Of a stretch of DNA of 29,523 bases, positions 1 to 7,116 are shown piece by piece (the stretch's first letter is position 1; every line of letters starts with the position of its first letter). The stretch is from positions 1-29,523 of the forward strand of contig NZ_JAZGJP010000021.1 of NCBI RefSeq assembly GCF_036408795.1. The letters run 5' to 3'. The translations under genes and the position numbers were made by a program. The stretch is from Olsenella_L kribbiana (GTDB lineage: Bacteria > Actinomycetota > Coriobacteriia > Coriobacteriales > Atopobiaceae). The notes beneath the pieces were generated by a model. That model searched no databases, was not told the DNA's origin, and worked only from the letters and a program-made list of their open reading frames with translations.

Positions 1-562
1 CGACGTATCCTGCGATGCGCTCTGCGGTGCCCGGCGATACCGGGATCGTCCTGGACGATCCGAACTTGGAATCCCTTACAGCAAGGGTCCCGGCATGCGC
101 ATCGAAGTCGGCATCCTCGAGGCCGAGCGCCTCGCCTATGCGGAGCCCGCATGACCACATGAGCCCGATCGGGAACGAGAGGCCCTTGCCCCTGAGGCCG
201 TCTGGCGAGCCTTCCGAGAGCGCAGCGCGCATGAGCAGGCAGACATCCTCCTCGCTGTAGATGTACGGGACGACCCGGTCGGATGTGCGTCCGAGGAGCC
301 CGGGCCGCATTGCGGGAAAGGCAGGGTCGGGCGCATGGGCGAATCCCGAGAAGCGCCTGACCGTCTCGTACCGCTGTGCCTGGTACGACCTCGGATGGCC
401 GGCGCCGCTGCATGCCCAGGCGAGCGCCGGCTCCTCGGTCGCATCGTCGCCGCCGAGGAAGGCTGCGAAGGCGCGCAGCCTCTGGGCCTCTCCGGCGAAG
501 TCGAACCCGAGCGCCTGCTTGTACTCTATGTATCTGCTGGCCATCTCCTCGATCCCGCTCAT
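1..562 (-). CDS. Tyrosine recombinase/integrase, second of a coupled pair (partial, runs off window)
   Basis: The reading frame opens with an ATG at 562 and stays open to base 1, so the C-terminal part is outside the window. The N-terminus (MSGIEEMASRYIEYKQALGF) is typical of the SAM-like core-binding domain of tyrosine recombinases. Near residue 130-145 the motif WSCGLRIGEALGL carries the box I arginine, and DSKFGSSRTIPV near residue 160-172 holds the beta-hairpin lysine. The catalytic HxxR, H/W and Tyr lie beyond the window edge. Its start codon overlaps the stop of the upstream integrase (ATGA at 562-559), which implies translational coupling. It probably acts together with that integrase in moving the element. 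Whether a third recombinase follows cannot be seen. Confidence 0.82.
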   Translation of the reverse strand, partial: MSGIEEMASRYIEYKQALGFDFAGEAQRLRAFAAFLGGDDATEEPALAWACSGAGHPRSYQAQRYETVRRFSGFAHAPDPAFPAMRPGLLGRTSDRVVPYIYSEEDVCLLMRAALSEGSPDGLRGKGLSFPIGLMWSCGLRIGEALGLEDADFDAHAGTLAVRDSKFGSSRTIPVSPGTAERIAGYV

Positions 563-1743
563 CGCAGCCCCTCTCCGGGCCACGGCGCCGCAGCCCTGCG
601 GAGGTTCTCCGTGCTGACCTTCACGTATCCCATCGTCGTGTCCACGCGCTCGTGCCCCAGCACGTCCGCGATAGTCTTCGCGTCGATCCCCGCATTGGCC
701 ATGTTCGTGGCCACCATCCTGCGCAGCCCATGCGTCCCGTGGTACGCCTCGATTCCCGCACGGCCGGCAGCCAGCGACATCGCCGTCTGGACCTGGTGCG
801 ACCGCATGGGCGTTCCGGCCGTGCTCAGGAAGAGGGAGCGGGTTCCTTCGGCCTTCCCCCGCATCGTGGCATAGCGCTCCAGCGCCGCCCCTGTCCGCTC
901 GCCCAGGGGCAGCACCCTCCCTGTCCTGCTCTTCGACCCGCGCACGGCAATCGTGCCGTCTGCCCATGAGATGTCGTCCAGGGCCAGGTTCGCGACATCG
1001 CATGCCCTGAGTCCGAGCATGCCCATGCACAGGGCCATCGCCGCATCCCTCGCCCCGCGCACCGTGCCGGAATCGCAGGATGCCAGAAGGGCCTCGAAAT
1101 CCTCCTCGGAAAGCCGCCCGGGAACCGTGTGCCCGCGGCGCGCAGGGCCGTTCAGCGACACCGCATCGAGTGGCACGCACTCCATGCCCTTCCATCTCAG
1201 GAAGCGGATGTACGATCTCAGGTCGCTTCCCTGGAGGGCGCGCATCGACGCGCCTTCGGCCGTGGCTGCGGCCGTATGGCAGCCGGCGAAGTCATGCAGG
1301 GTGATCGCCCTGCGCTCGAAGGTGCCATCGGGAAAGACGGCGTGCAGGAACAGCTTTATGGAGGCGATCCTGTTCCTGATGGTCACGGGCTTTATGCTGC
1401 CGTGGATGGAGAGATACTTCCCGAATTCCGCAAGCTCCGCATCGATGGCTGCATCCGGCCGGAGCTCCGACGGGACGATGCGCTCGCGGTAGGGCTTCCC
1501 GAACCTGTAGGTCCACCATCTCCTCACAGCCGCTGCGGGGATGGTCGACGCCGTGTTGCGCGGCAGCTCCGAGATGTAGCCCTCGACGATCCTCCTGGCC
1601 TCGTCCTCTCCCGCTCCGAGCGCTTCCGGCCTCCTCTTCAGGAACGTGCTGACCCGGAAGCGGTAGTTCTTCGATGCAGTCTCCGAGTAGCCGTTGTCGA
1701 GCAGATGCCTGTGGAAGCCTTCAAGCTGCTGTATCCTGTCCAT
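559..1743 (-). CDS. Tyrosine recombinase/integrase, complete (394 aa)
   Basis: This is a complete site-specific recombinase of the lambda integrase/XerCD family. An N-terminal SAM-like DNA-binding region (about residues 1-200) is followed by a catalytic domain. The visible active-site set is R246 (MLGLRACDV), K271 (GSKSRTGRV), H338 and R341 (HGLRR), H364 (LGHERV) and the nucleophile Y373 (GYVKVS). The ATG at 1743 is preceded by AGAGGAG at good spacing. The gene ends in a 4-base overlap with the next recombinase, and a set of palindromic sites lies just upstream (1794-1901). Two coupled recombinases next to inverted sites suggest a RIT-like or Tn554-like multi-recombinase element; the exact class is an inference. 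Confidence 0.92.
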   Translation of the reverse strand: MDRIQQLEGFHRHLLDNGYSETASKNYRFRVSTFLKRRPEALGAGEDEARRIVEGYISELPRNTASTIPAAAVRRWWTYRFGKPYRERIVPSELRPDAAIDAELAEFGKYLSIHGSIKPVTIRNRIASIKLFLHAVFPDGTFERRAITLHDFAGCHTAAATAEGASMRALQGSDLRSYIRFLRWKGMECVPLDAVSLNGPARRGHTVPGRLSEEDFEALLASCDSGTVRGARDAAMALCMGMLGLRACDVANLALDDISWADGTIAVRGSKSRTGRVLPLGERTGAALERYATMRGKAEGTRSLFLSTAGTPMRSHQVQTAMSLAAGRAGIEAYHGTHGLRRMVATNMANAGIDAKTIADVLGHERVDTTMGYVKVSTENLRRAAAPWPGEGLR

Positions 1744-1793
1744 TCCGTCTCCTCTCTGCAGGATGCAGTCCCGACAGGGAAGACGTTACAGCG

Positions 1794-1901
1794 TTATGTG
1801 CTCAGCGGATTGCCGATATGCCCCTCCGCCTGCCGTCCGGCACCCACTCGGCACATAATCGCATCCAGCGCATTAGAGTCCTTATGTGCTCAAGCACATA
1901 A
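1794..1901. repeat. Palindromic recombinase-site cluster at the element end
   Basis: A perfect palindrome with 9-bp arms (TTATGTGCT / AGCACATAA, 2-bp centre) occupies 1882-1901, exactly at the junction with the interrupted IS3 gene. A second pair of the same half-sites lies further inside: TTATGTGCT at 1794-1802 and GCACATAA at 1851-1858, in inverted orientation. This is the layout expected of core and arm binding sites for tyrosine recombinases. The function is inferred from position and symmetry. Confidence 0.65.
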
Positions 1902-2588
1902 CTGCTCCGCGACCGCATTGCCGTGGCAGCTCCCTGTGCGGCCCACGGAGAGCCTCACGCCGTGCGCCGCTGCCCAGGCGGCGAGCTCTGCGCCCGCGTG
2001 CTGGCTGCCGCGGTCGCTGTGGAATATGGCCCCTCCGGCGACGTATCCGCGCGAATATGCCATATCGAGGGCTGCGACCACGAGGCCTGCCCTCATGCTG
2101 TCCCGTATGCTCCAGCCGACGACCATGCGCGTGCACAGGTCCATGGCCACGGCCAGGTAGATGAATCCTCCTGTGGTCCTGAGATAGGCTATGTCGCCCA
2201 CGAGCTTCGTGGTCGGGACAGGACTCGAGAAGTTCCTCTCTATGAGGTCAGGCCGCTCAGGCGCGTCCCTGTCCGGCACTGTCGTCCTCCTGGAGGCGTT
2301 GGGGCAGATGCCGCGCATCCCCAGCCCGGACATGCATTTCCGCACGCGGCAGGGGACCGTGCCTGCGAAGCGGCCGTACTTGGGATCCCCTGCCAGCTTG
2401 GACCAGACCTTGCGGAAGCCGAACCGCCTCCCGCTCTCCTCCCATATCTCGATGATGGCCTCCTTGAGGGGACCCCACGAATCCTCCCCGCTGCCGCCCG
2501 CCTTCAGCCACCGGTAGAATCCCGACCTGCTCACGCCCAGCACCCGCGCCATCATCGAGACGCTGTAGTCCGCCTTCTCCTCCAGCAT
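1890..2588 (-). pseudogene. IS3-family transposase OrfB, 3' truncated
   Basis: This is the DDE integrase-type subunit of an IS3-family transposase. An N-terminal HTH_21-like segment (MMARVLGVSRSGFYRWL) precedes an rve domain with the catalytic residues LVGDIAYL (Asp), FHSDRGSQ (Asp) and GNAVAE (Glu). The frame stops a few residues after the catalytic Glu, where roughly 40 C-terminal residues are normally found, because the recombinase element has inserted at about 1902. In-frame sequence extends upstream of the ATG to about 2642, as expected for a product made by frameshifting from OrfA. As it stands this copy cannot make a complete transposase. Confidence 0.9.
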
Positions 2589-3045
2589 CAGCCGGAACCT
2601 GTCCTCCGTCAGAGGCTCCTGGCGAAGAAGGCTGCTGCTTTTTTAGGAACTCGTTCTCGCTCTCGAGCTCCCTGATGCGCTTCCTCGCCTCGTCGAGCTC
2701 CTTCTGCTCTCCGGTCCTGGCCTGGGTGACCTTTCCCGTCCTCCCGTACTTGATGACCCAGTCGTTGAGGGTCTTGTCGTTGATCCCGAGCTCCGAGGCG
2801 CACTCCCTGATGCTCTTCTTCGGATCCGCCTCCCGGGCCTTCCTGTAGTACTCGACCGCCTCGAGCCGGTACTCCTCCGTATACTGCCTGGGAGCCTTCG
2901 CCTTGGCCCTGGACTCTGCCTTCTCGATCTCGCCTGCGCTCACCGACATCTCTCTGCTCCAATCTGCTGGTGGTGATGGGAGGGCATCTCATCTGAGCAT
3001 ATCGGCTGCAGGTTCCTGCCATCCCGCTGTCCACCAAAAGATTAC
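1903..3045 (-). mobile_element. IS3-family insertion sequence (IS150-like end), interrupted
   Basis: The outer end on the minus strand begins TGTAATCTTTTGGTGGACAG at 3045, which resembles the IS150-type terminal repeat (TGTA...TTGTTGGAC), and has the family's 5'-TG terminus. The element carries orfA and orfB but lacks its distal end because a recombinase element inserted into orfB. It sits inside istA of IS21-A: in-frame IstA sequence resumes a few bases beyond 3045. The matching target duplication cannot be checked because the other end is outside the window. Confidence 0.8.
2609..2949 (-). pseudogene. IS3-family transposase OrfA, apparent 1-nt frameshift in A-run
   Basis: OrfA binds the IS ends. 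The protein from the ATG at 2949 has a helix-turn-helix (SIRECASELGINDKTLNDWV) and a leucine-zipper-like coiled coil (ELDEARKRIRELESENEFLKK spans its end). After FLKK the frame leaves the family pattern and runs on to 2257 as an out-of-frame read of orfB. The expected ending AAAFFARSL-stop is present in the -1 frame and ends at 2609. The switch falls in a run of six A (minus strand, 2639-2644). With seven A, orfA would end normally and a -1 slip would enter orfB. The copy is therefore either mutated by one base or read by slippage. Confidence 0.75.
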
Positions 3046-3051
3046 AGCTCA

Positions 3052-3990
3052 TTCATAGGCGGCGTGCCCCGCAGGGCCGTCTTCGACAACGCCACCGAGG
3101 TCGGCCGGCGCGTCGGGGGCGAGGTCAGGACGTCGGAGCTCTTCCGGCTCTTCGCGGCGCACTACGGGCTCGACTACACCTTCACCAACCCCTATTCGGG
3201 CAACGAGAAGGGCAATGTCGAGAACAAGGTCGGCTGCCACAGGAGGAACCTCTTCGTGCCTGTCCCGTCCTTCCACGACGTCGCCTCGTTCAACGAGAGG
3301 CTGCTCCAGGACTGCCTCGACCTGAGCGAGGGCAAGCGCCACTACAGGCTCGGCACGCCCGAGCTCGAGCTGTTCGGGGAGGACAGGGAGGCGCTCTCGC
3401 CGCTGCCGCCGGCCGCGTTCTCGTGCGTCAGGTGGGAGACGAGGAGGTGCAGCAAGCAGGGCACCTTCACGCTCGGAGGCGTGCACCGCTACTCCGCCGG
3501 CCCCGCCTATGCACGCTGCGAGGTCGCCGTCGCCCTGGGCGCGTTCGACGTCACGGTCTGCGACATCTCCACCGGCGAGGCGATCGCCACCTACGAGCGC
3601 CAGTGGGGCGGGGCTCCGACCGACAGCTCCGACCCGACCCTGCAGCTCAGGCTGCTGTGCATGAGGCCTGCCGGATGGAGGGACTCGAGCGTCAGGGCAT
3701 CGCTCCCTGAAGAGCTCGTCGCCTTCCTCGACGGCGAGCCGGCGGACAGCCTGAAGGCCGACCTCAGGGTGCTGCGCGACGAGAGCGCGGAGCGCGGCTG
3801 GGAGGCCGCCGTGGAGGGCATGTCGCGCTCGCTCGCGGCGACCGGCAGCCTCGACCGCGCCACCGTCGCCCTCTCCGCCGCCAGGGCGGCAGCCGGGGAC
3901 GAGCGCGTGGAGTACGACGAGAAGGTCGACCTGGACGTCTACGACGGGGCGCTGAGGCTGCTCGAAGGGGGTGGGCGGCATGCCGCAGAC
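3052..3990 (+). pseudogene. istA: IstA of IS21-A, 5' part missing and 3' end interrupted
   Basis: This is the C-terminal portion of an IS21-family transposase. The frame starts in FIGGVPRRAVFDNATEVG, with the second catalytic Asp in VFDN, and continues to NPYSGNEKGNVENKVG, which carries the catalytic Glu. The helix-turn-helix N-terminus and first Asp are absent because the IS3 copy inserted just upstream. At the 3' end the frame enters IS21-B at 3991 and stops at TAA (3994-3996). If 3991-6267 is removed, the frame continues through ELGA to a TGA at 6278-6280 and overlaps istB, which is the normal IS21 arrangement. Confidence 0.9.
3986..3990. repeat. Left target-site duplication of IS21-B (CAGAC)
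   Basis: CAGAC immediately precedes the TG terminus of IS21-B and is repeated directly after its CA terminus. Removing the element and one copy restores both host frames. Confidence 0.95.
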
Positions 3991-4050
3991 TGTTAATGGC
4001 AATCTAGAAGCTGCCAGTCAGGGCAAAGCGATATTCCAGCCGGGGCAATG
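3991..4050 (+). repeat. Left-end terminal repeats of IS21-B
   Basis: GGGCAA occurs at 4021-4026 and 4043-4048, the second inside CCAGCCGGGGCAAT. The same 14-base block occurs inverted near the right end. Such multiple subterminal repeats are the expected IstA binding sites. Confidence 0.75.
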
Positions 4051-4145
4051 CGCTTCCACCATCCAGGTCAATACAGCTTCGCCATCCAGGGCAGCGAGAA
4101 TCCGCTCCGTACGGATATGCGGAGACGGATCCGGAGGCAGCCAGG

Positions 4146-5381
4146 ATGGAGGCCAGCCTGATCGGAGAGATGGATATGCCCAGGGTGATGGGCGTGCGCC
4201 CCAGCTCCCCGGAGATGGCACGCAGATGCGGGATGGACCGGCATGCGGCCGCGAAGTGCTGGAAGGAAGGCGCAGTGATGGAGGACGGGCGCCCTGCAAG
4301 GCGCAGCGGCTCCGGCAGATACAGGGATGAGACAGGGGACAGGGCACAGATTCCCGGCGTCACGATGAAGGCGATGCACGAGCGGCTCCCCGGCAGGCAT
4401 CCGGATGTGAAGCTCCCCAAGCACGGCGCCTCCAGGCACTGGATGGATGCACGCGGGCTGAAGGCGGGCCAGCCCCTCCCCGACGCGCATCCCCGCCACG
4501 GGACGGAGCCGGGAAGGCAGCTCCGGTCCGGCTGGAAGGAGAGGCTGCTCCTGCATGGGCGGGACGCCGCCGAGTTCCTGTCCAGCGTGTGGAGCGCAGC
4601 CCTCGGATACCCGGGGAGGCACAACTGCATCCGCTCCAGCACGATCACGACGGACGGCTTCGTGGGATGCGCCTACCAGACCGCCCAGAGGCTCGGCGGG
4701 GTCCCTCCCGAGCGGATCGCCGGCAGCATGTCCGCGCTCGTCACGACAGATTCCGGCGGGAAGAGGCACAGGGTGGAGAGGGCGTTCGCCTTCGCCGGGA
4801 GGATGGGCTTCAGGACAGGGCTCTGCGCCGCCAGGACGCCCCAGACGAAGGGCAAGGACGAGAGCGCGAACCGCTTCGTGAACCGGCTGCCCGCCCATGG
4901 CCGGGACGTGGGCGGCTGGGAGGACATAGACGCTGCCATGGCGCGCATGGAGGCCAGGAGCAGCGAGGAGCCGAACGAGGATACGGGCATGCCGCCCGCA
5001 GCGCTCTTCATGAAGGAGAAGGACCTGCTGAAGCCCGTGCCCTCCGCATCGGAGGCGCTGCCCCTGCTGGGCGAGGTCTCCCGCCAGAGGGTGCCCTCCA
5101 CGATGCTCGTGGGATATGCAGGCAGGGAATGGTCCGTGCCGAGGCGCTGCATCGGCAGGACCGTGAGGCTCGTGGGCATGCCGGGAGGCGAGCTCAGGAC
5201 CTGTCTGGGGAACGAGCTTGTCGCCGTGCACGACACGGCAGCATCGCAGCAGAGCATCAGCTGCCAGGAGCGGCACTACATCGAGGCCCTCGGGGACAGG
5301 CGCTGGGCCACGGACGGCGACATAGAGGAGGCTGCCAGGCGCAGCCCCGGGCTGCTCGGCAATCTCGGGAAGGAGCGGTGA
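4146..5381 (+). CDS. istA: IS21-B transposase IstA (411 aa), two catalytic Asp positions altered
   Basis: This IstA-type DDE transposase is close to normal IS21 length. The ATG follows GGAGG at about 8-base spacing. It shows an N-terminal HTH (PEMARRCGMDRHAAAKCW), an rve domain (about residues 120-260), the Glu motif TPQTKGKDESANRF and a C-terminal beta domain (GREWSVPRRCIG). From memory of the family, the first two catalytic motifs normally read VDWKE and TDNMSALV. Here they read SGWKE and AGSMSALV, so both aspartates are glycine. Transposase activity is therefore doubtful. The stop overlaps the istB start by one base (TGATG at 5379). Confidence 0.88.
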   Translation: MEASLIGEMDMPRVMGVRPSSPEMARRCGMDRHAAAKCWKEGAVMEDGRPARRSGSGRYRDETGDRAQIPGVTMKAMHERLPGRHPDVKLPKHGASRHWMDARGLKAGQPLPDAHPRHGTEPGRQLRSGWKERLLLHGRDAAEFLSSVWSAALGYPGRHNCIRSSTITTDGFVGCAYQTAQRLGGVPPERIAGSMSALVTTDSGGKRHRVERAFAFAGRMGFRTGLCAARTPQTKGKDESANRFVNRLPAHGRDVGGWEDIDAAMARMEARSSEEPNEDTGMPPAALFMKEKDLLKPVPSASEALPLLGEVSRQRVPSTMLVGYAGREWSVPRRCIGRTVRLVGMPGGELRTCLGNELVAVHDTAASQQSISCQERHYIEALGDRRWATDGDIEEAARRSPGLLGNLGKER

Positions 5382-6175
5382 TGGGCACGGAAGACGCCGC
5401 CACGCCCTATGCGCGCATCATAGGCAGCCTCGAGGAGCTCGGGCCCGGCCCGATGGCAGCCAACGCGGCCGAATGCATGTCCATGGTGGCAGACGGCCGC
5501 AGGTCGTTCCCGGAGGCGCTGCTCGAGATGACCTCCGACGAGGTGAGGCTCAGGCGCGAGCGCATCATCGGCAGCCAGACAGGGAAGGCGAGCTTCCCCT
5601 ACGTGAAGACGCTCCAGGACTCCGGCTGGTCCTTCCAGCCGAGCGTGCCCAGGGCGGAGATCGAGGACCTCGCCACGCTCGGCTTCGTGGACAGGCACGA
5701 GAACGTGATATTCGTCGGGAGCCCGGGCGTGGGCAAGACCCATCTCGCGGTCGCGCTCGGCGTGGAGGCCGTGAGGCACCGCAGGCTGACGTACTTCGTC
5801 GGCTGCCAGCATCTCGTCGAGGACCCCGGGCGCGCGGCCGACAAGGGCCAGCTGGAGCGCAGGATGCGCTCCTGCCCGCACCTGTCGCTGCCGATGCTGG
5901 ACGAGCTGGGCTACCTGCAGATCGACAAGCGGGGCGCAGACCTCATCTTCCAGCTCGTCTCCAGGAGGTACGAGAGGAGGTCGACGATCGTGACGACGAA
6001 CGTGGGGATAGGCATGTGGGCCGACGTCTTCGGCAATGCGGTGACGGCATCCGCCATAGCCGACAGGCTCTGCCACCACTGCCACCTCATACGAATCACC
6101 GGAAGGTCCTACAGGACCAAGGACCTGCCTGCAGGCAGCCTCTCGAGGAAGGGCGCAGGCACCGATTCCGGCTGA
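5381..6175 (+). CDS. istB: IS21-B ATPase helper IstB (264 aa)
   Basis: This is the AAA+ ATPase that assists IstA in target capture. The Walker A motif is GSPGVGKTH near residue 114-122 and Walker B is MLDELGYL near residue 171-178. The IstB signature FQLVSRRYERRSTIVTTN and the sensor/arginine region AIADRLCHHCHL follow. The ATG at 5381 was chosen because it overlaps the istA stop by one base, the family arrangement. The same frame is open much further upstream, but that part only reads istA out of frame. Confidence 0.92.
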   Translation: MGTEDAATPYARIIGSLEELGPGPMAANAAECMSMVADGRRSFPEALLEMTSDEVRLRRERIIGSQTGKASFPYVKTLQDSGWSFQPSVPRAEIEDLATLGFVDRHENVIFVGSPGVGKTHLAVALGVEAVRHRRLTYFVGCQHLVEDPGRAADKGQLERRMRSCPHLSLPMLDELGYLQIDKRGADLIFQLVSRRYERRSTIVTTNVGIGMWADVFGNAVTASAIADRLCHHCHLIRITGRSYRTKDLPAGSLSRKGAGTDSG

Positions 6176-6180
6176 TCCCA

Positions 6181-6262
6181 TTGCCCGTGCTGGTGGATCT
6201 ATATTGCCCCGGCTGGTGCAGGAATCTTGCCCATATCGGTAGATCCGGGGTTGACTTTAACA
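6181..6262 (-). repeat. Right-end terminal repeats of IS21-B
   Basis: On the minus strand GGGCAA occurs three times (6232-6227, within 6210-6203, and 6186-6181). The middle copy lies inside CCAGCCGGGGCAAT, shared with the left end. Confidence 0.75.
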
Positions 6263-7021
6263 CAGACGAGCTCGGAGCGTGAGGCCTCGCAGGCCGCCTT
6301 CCGCGGGGCAGCCAGGGCGCTCTTCATATCGGGCGACACGATAGACGCCTTCCTCGCCTCCGCGACGCCAGGGCAGGTGGCGGCATGCACGGCGATGCTC
6401 GGGTCGGAGATCGCCCACCGCGACAGGACGAAGAGGGCGAGGCTGCTGCGGCAGGCGAGGTTCCCCGTGCCCAAGGCGCTCGACGGGTTCGACTGGTCGA
6501 ACGTGGCCTTCCCAGACGGCTGGGGGCGCGACGAGATGTGCTCGCTGGCATTCGTGCGCGACGCCGAGGACCTCGTCTTCTACGGCCAGACGGGGCGCGG
6601 CAAGACCCACATGGCCACGGCGCTCGGCATCGCGGCGACCTCGGCAGGCTATCCCGTGAGGTTCTTCCAGACCGCGCAGCTGGTGCTCCAGCTGGGGAAG
6701 GCCAAGAGGGAGGGGACGCCCGGCAGGCTGCTCGCGGATATCGCCAGGGCAAGGCTCCTCGTCCTGGACGAGTTCGGCTACGTCCCCTTCGATGTGGACG
6801 GCGCAAGGCTCCTGTACCAGGTGATCTCCGAGAGCTACGAGAGGAGGAGCGTCATATTCACCACCAATGTCGAGTTCAGCAGGTGGGGCACGGTGTTCGC
6901 CGACGACAAGCTGGCTGCCGCGATCGTCGACCGCGTCGTGCGCCATGGCAGGCTCGTCGAGTTCGGAGGCCCCAGCCACAGGCTCGAGGAGAGCCTGATG
7001 CTCGGGAAGTCGGGAAGATAG
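6227..7021 (+). CDS. istB: IS21-A ATPase IstB, 5' end replaced by the IS21-B insertion
   Basis: This is an AAA+ IstB protein with Walker A GQTGRGKTH, Walker B LVLDEFGYV, and the conserved SYERRSVIFTTN and AIVDRVVRHG segments. Its natural start is the ATG at 3980, reading MPQ, which is separated from the rest by IS21-B. Joining 3980-3990 to 6268 gives MPQTSSEREASQAAF in frame. The present open frame can start only inside the end of IS21-B (TTG at 6227), so expression now depends on sequence in the inserted element. It is a different IstB lineage from the one at 5381, with only motif-level likeness. Confidence 0.88.
   Translation: MPISVDPGLTLTQTSSEREASQAAFRGAARALFISGDTIDAFLASATPGQVAACTAMLGSEIAHRDRTKRARLLRQARFPVPKALDGFDWSNVAFPDGWGRDEMCSLAFVRDAEDLVFYGQTGRGKTHMATALGIAATSAGYPVRFFQTAQLVLQLGKAKREGTPGRLLADIARARLLVLDEFGYVPFDVDGARLLYQVISESYERRSVIFTTNVEFSRWGTVFADDKLAAAIVDRVVRHGRLVEFGGPSHRLEESLMLGKSGR
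6263..6267. repeat. Right target-site duplication of IS21-B (CAGAC)
   Basis: CAGAC immediately follows the CA terminus at 6262 and matches 3986-3990. Confidence 0.95.
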
Positions 7022-7031
7022 GAAGGTCTGG

Positions 7032-7074
7032 CGGGTCCGTGACGAAACCCGAAAAAGTTCCGTGCACGGACCCG
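7032..7074. repeat. Inverted repeat downstream of IS21-A istB
   Basis: CGGGTCCGTG at 7032-7041 pairs with CACGGACCCG at 7065-7074. TCCGTG...CCCGAAA is also repeated directly in the same stretch. It probably belongs to the IS21-A right end; a hairpin role is possible. Confidence 0.5.
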
Positions 7075-7116
7075 AAAGAAATCCATGCTCAAAACCTAAA
7101 TCTGGGCTTGAGGCTC

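Larger units (their letters stand above)
1..1902 (-). mobile_element. Candidate multi-recombinase (RIT-like) mobile element, one end
   Basis: Two overlapping tyrosine recombinase genes and a palindromic terminus form a unit whose right end abuts, and interrupts, the IS3 orfB reading frame at about 1902. OrfB reads normally to NAVAEQ and then runs straight into the palindrome and stops. The other end lies outside the window. RIT elements (recombinase in trio) carry three such genes between inverted repeats. Only two genes are visible here, so the assignment is provisional. Confidence 0.55.
3991..6262 (+). mobile_element. Complete IS21-family element IS21-B inserted in istAB of IS21-A
   Basis: The element starts TGTTAATGGCAA at 3991 and ends TTGACTTTAACA at 6262, giving the 5'-TG...CA-3' ends typical of IS21, with inverted TGTTAA tips. 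It is flanked by the direct repeat CAGAC (3986-3990 and 6263-6267), a target duplication in the IS21 size range. It contains istA and istB in the usual overlapping order and has repeated GGGCAA sites near both ends. Confidence 0.95.
3046..7100 (+). mobile_element. IS21-family element IS21-A (host of the nested insertions)
   Basis: The istA fragment at 3052-3990 and the istB at 6268-7021 form one element split by IS21-B. The left end lies outside the window. The right end is somewhere in 7022-7116; it contains repeated TCCGTG...CCCGAAA segments of the kind IS21 elements carry at their ends, but the terminal CA could not be fixed. The end coordinate is approximate. Confidence 0.75.

Noticed and set aside
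93..98. Engineered His-tag in the DUF4012 protein (residues 93-98; positions here are residues)
   Set aside because: The six-His run lies inside a natural linker (GHHHHHHKSH) before the membrane segment, with no vector-like sequence nearby.
4068..5276. A 402-codon minus-strand frame opposite IS21-B istA
   Set aside because: The plus strand has IstA motifs, a ribosome site and coupling to istB; the minus frame is a shadow.
5381..6175. A 528-codon IstB-like fusion starting at 4589
   Set aside because: The extra N-terminal part only reads istA out of frame; the ATG at 5381 is coupled to the istA stop.
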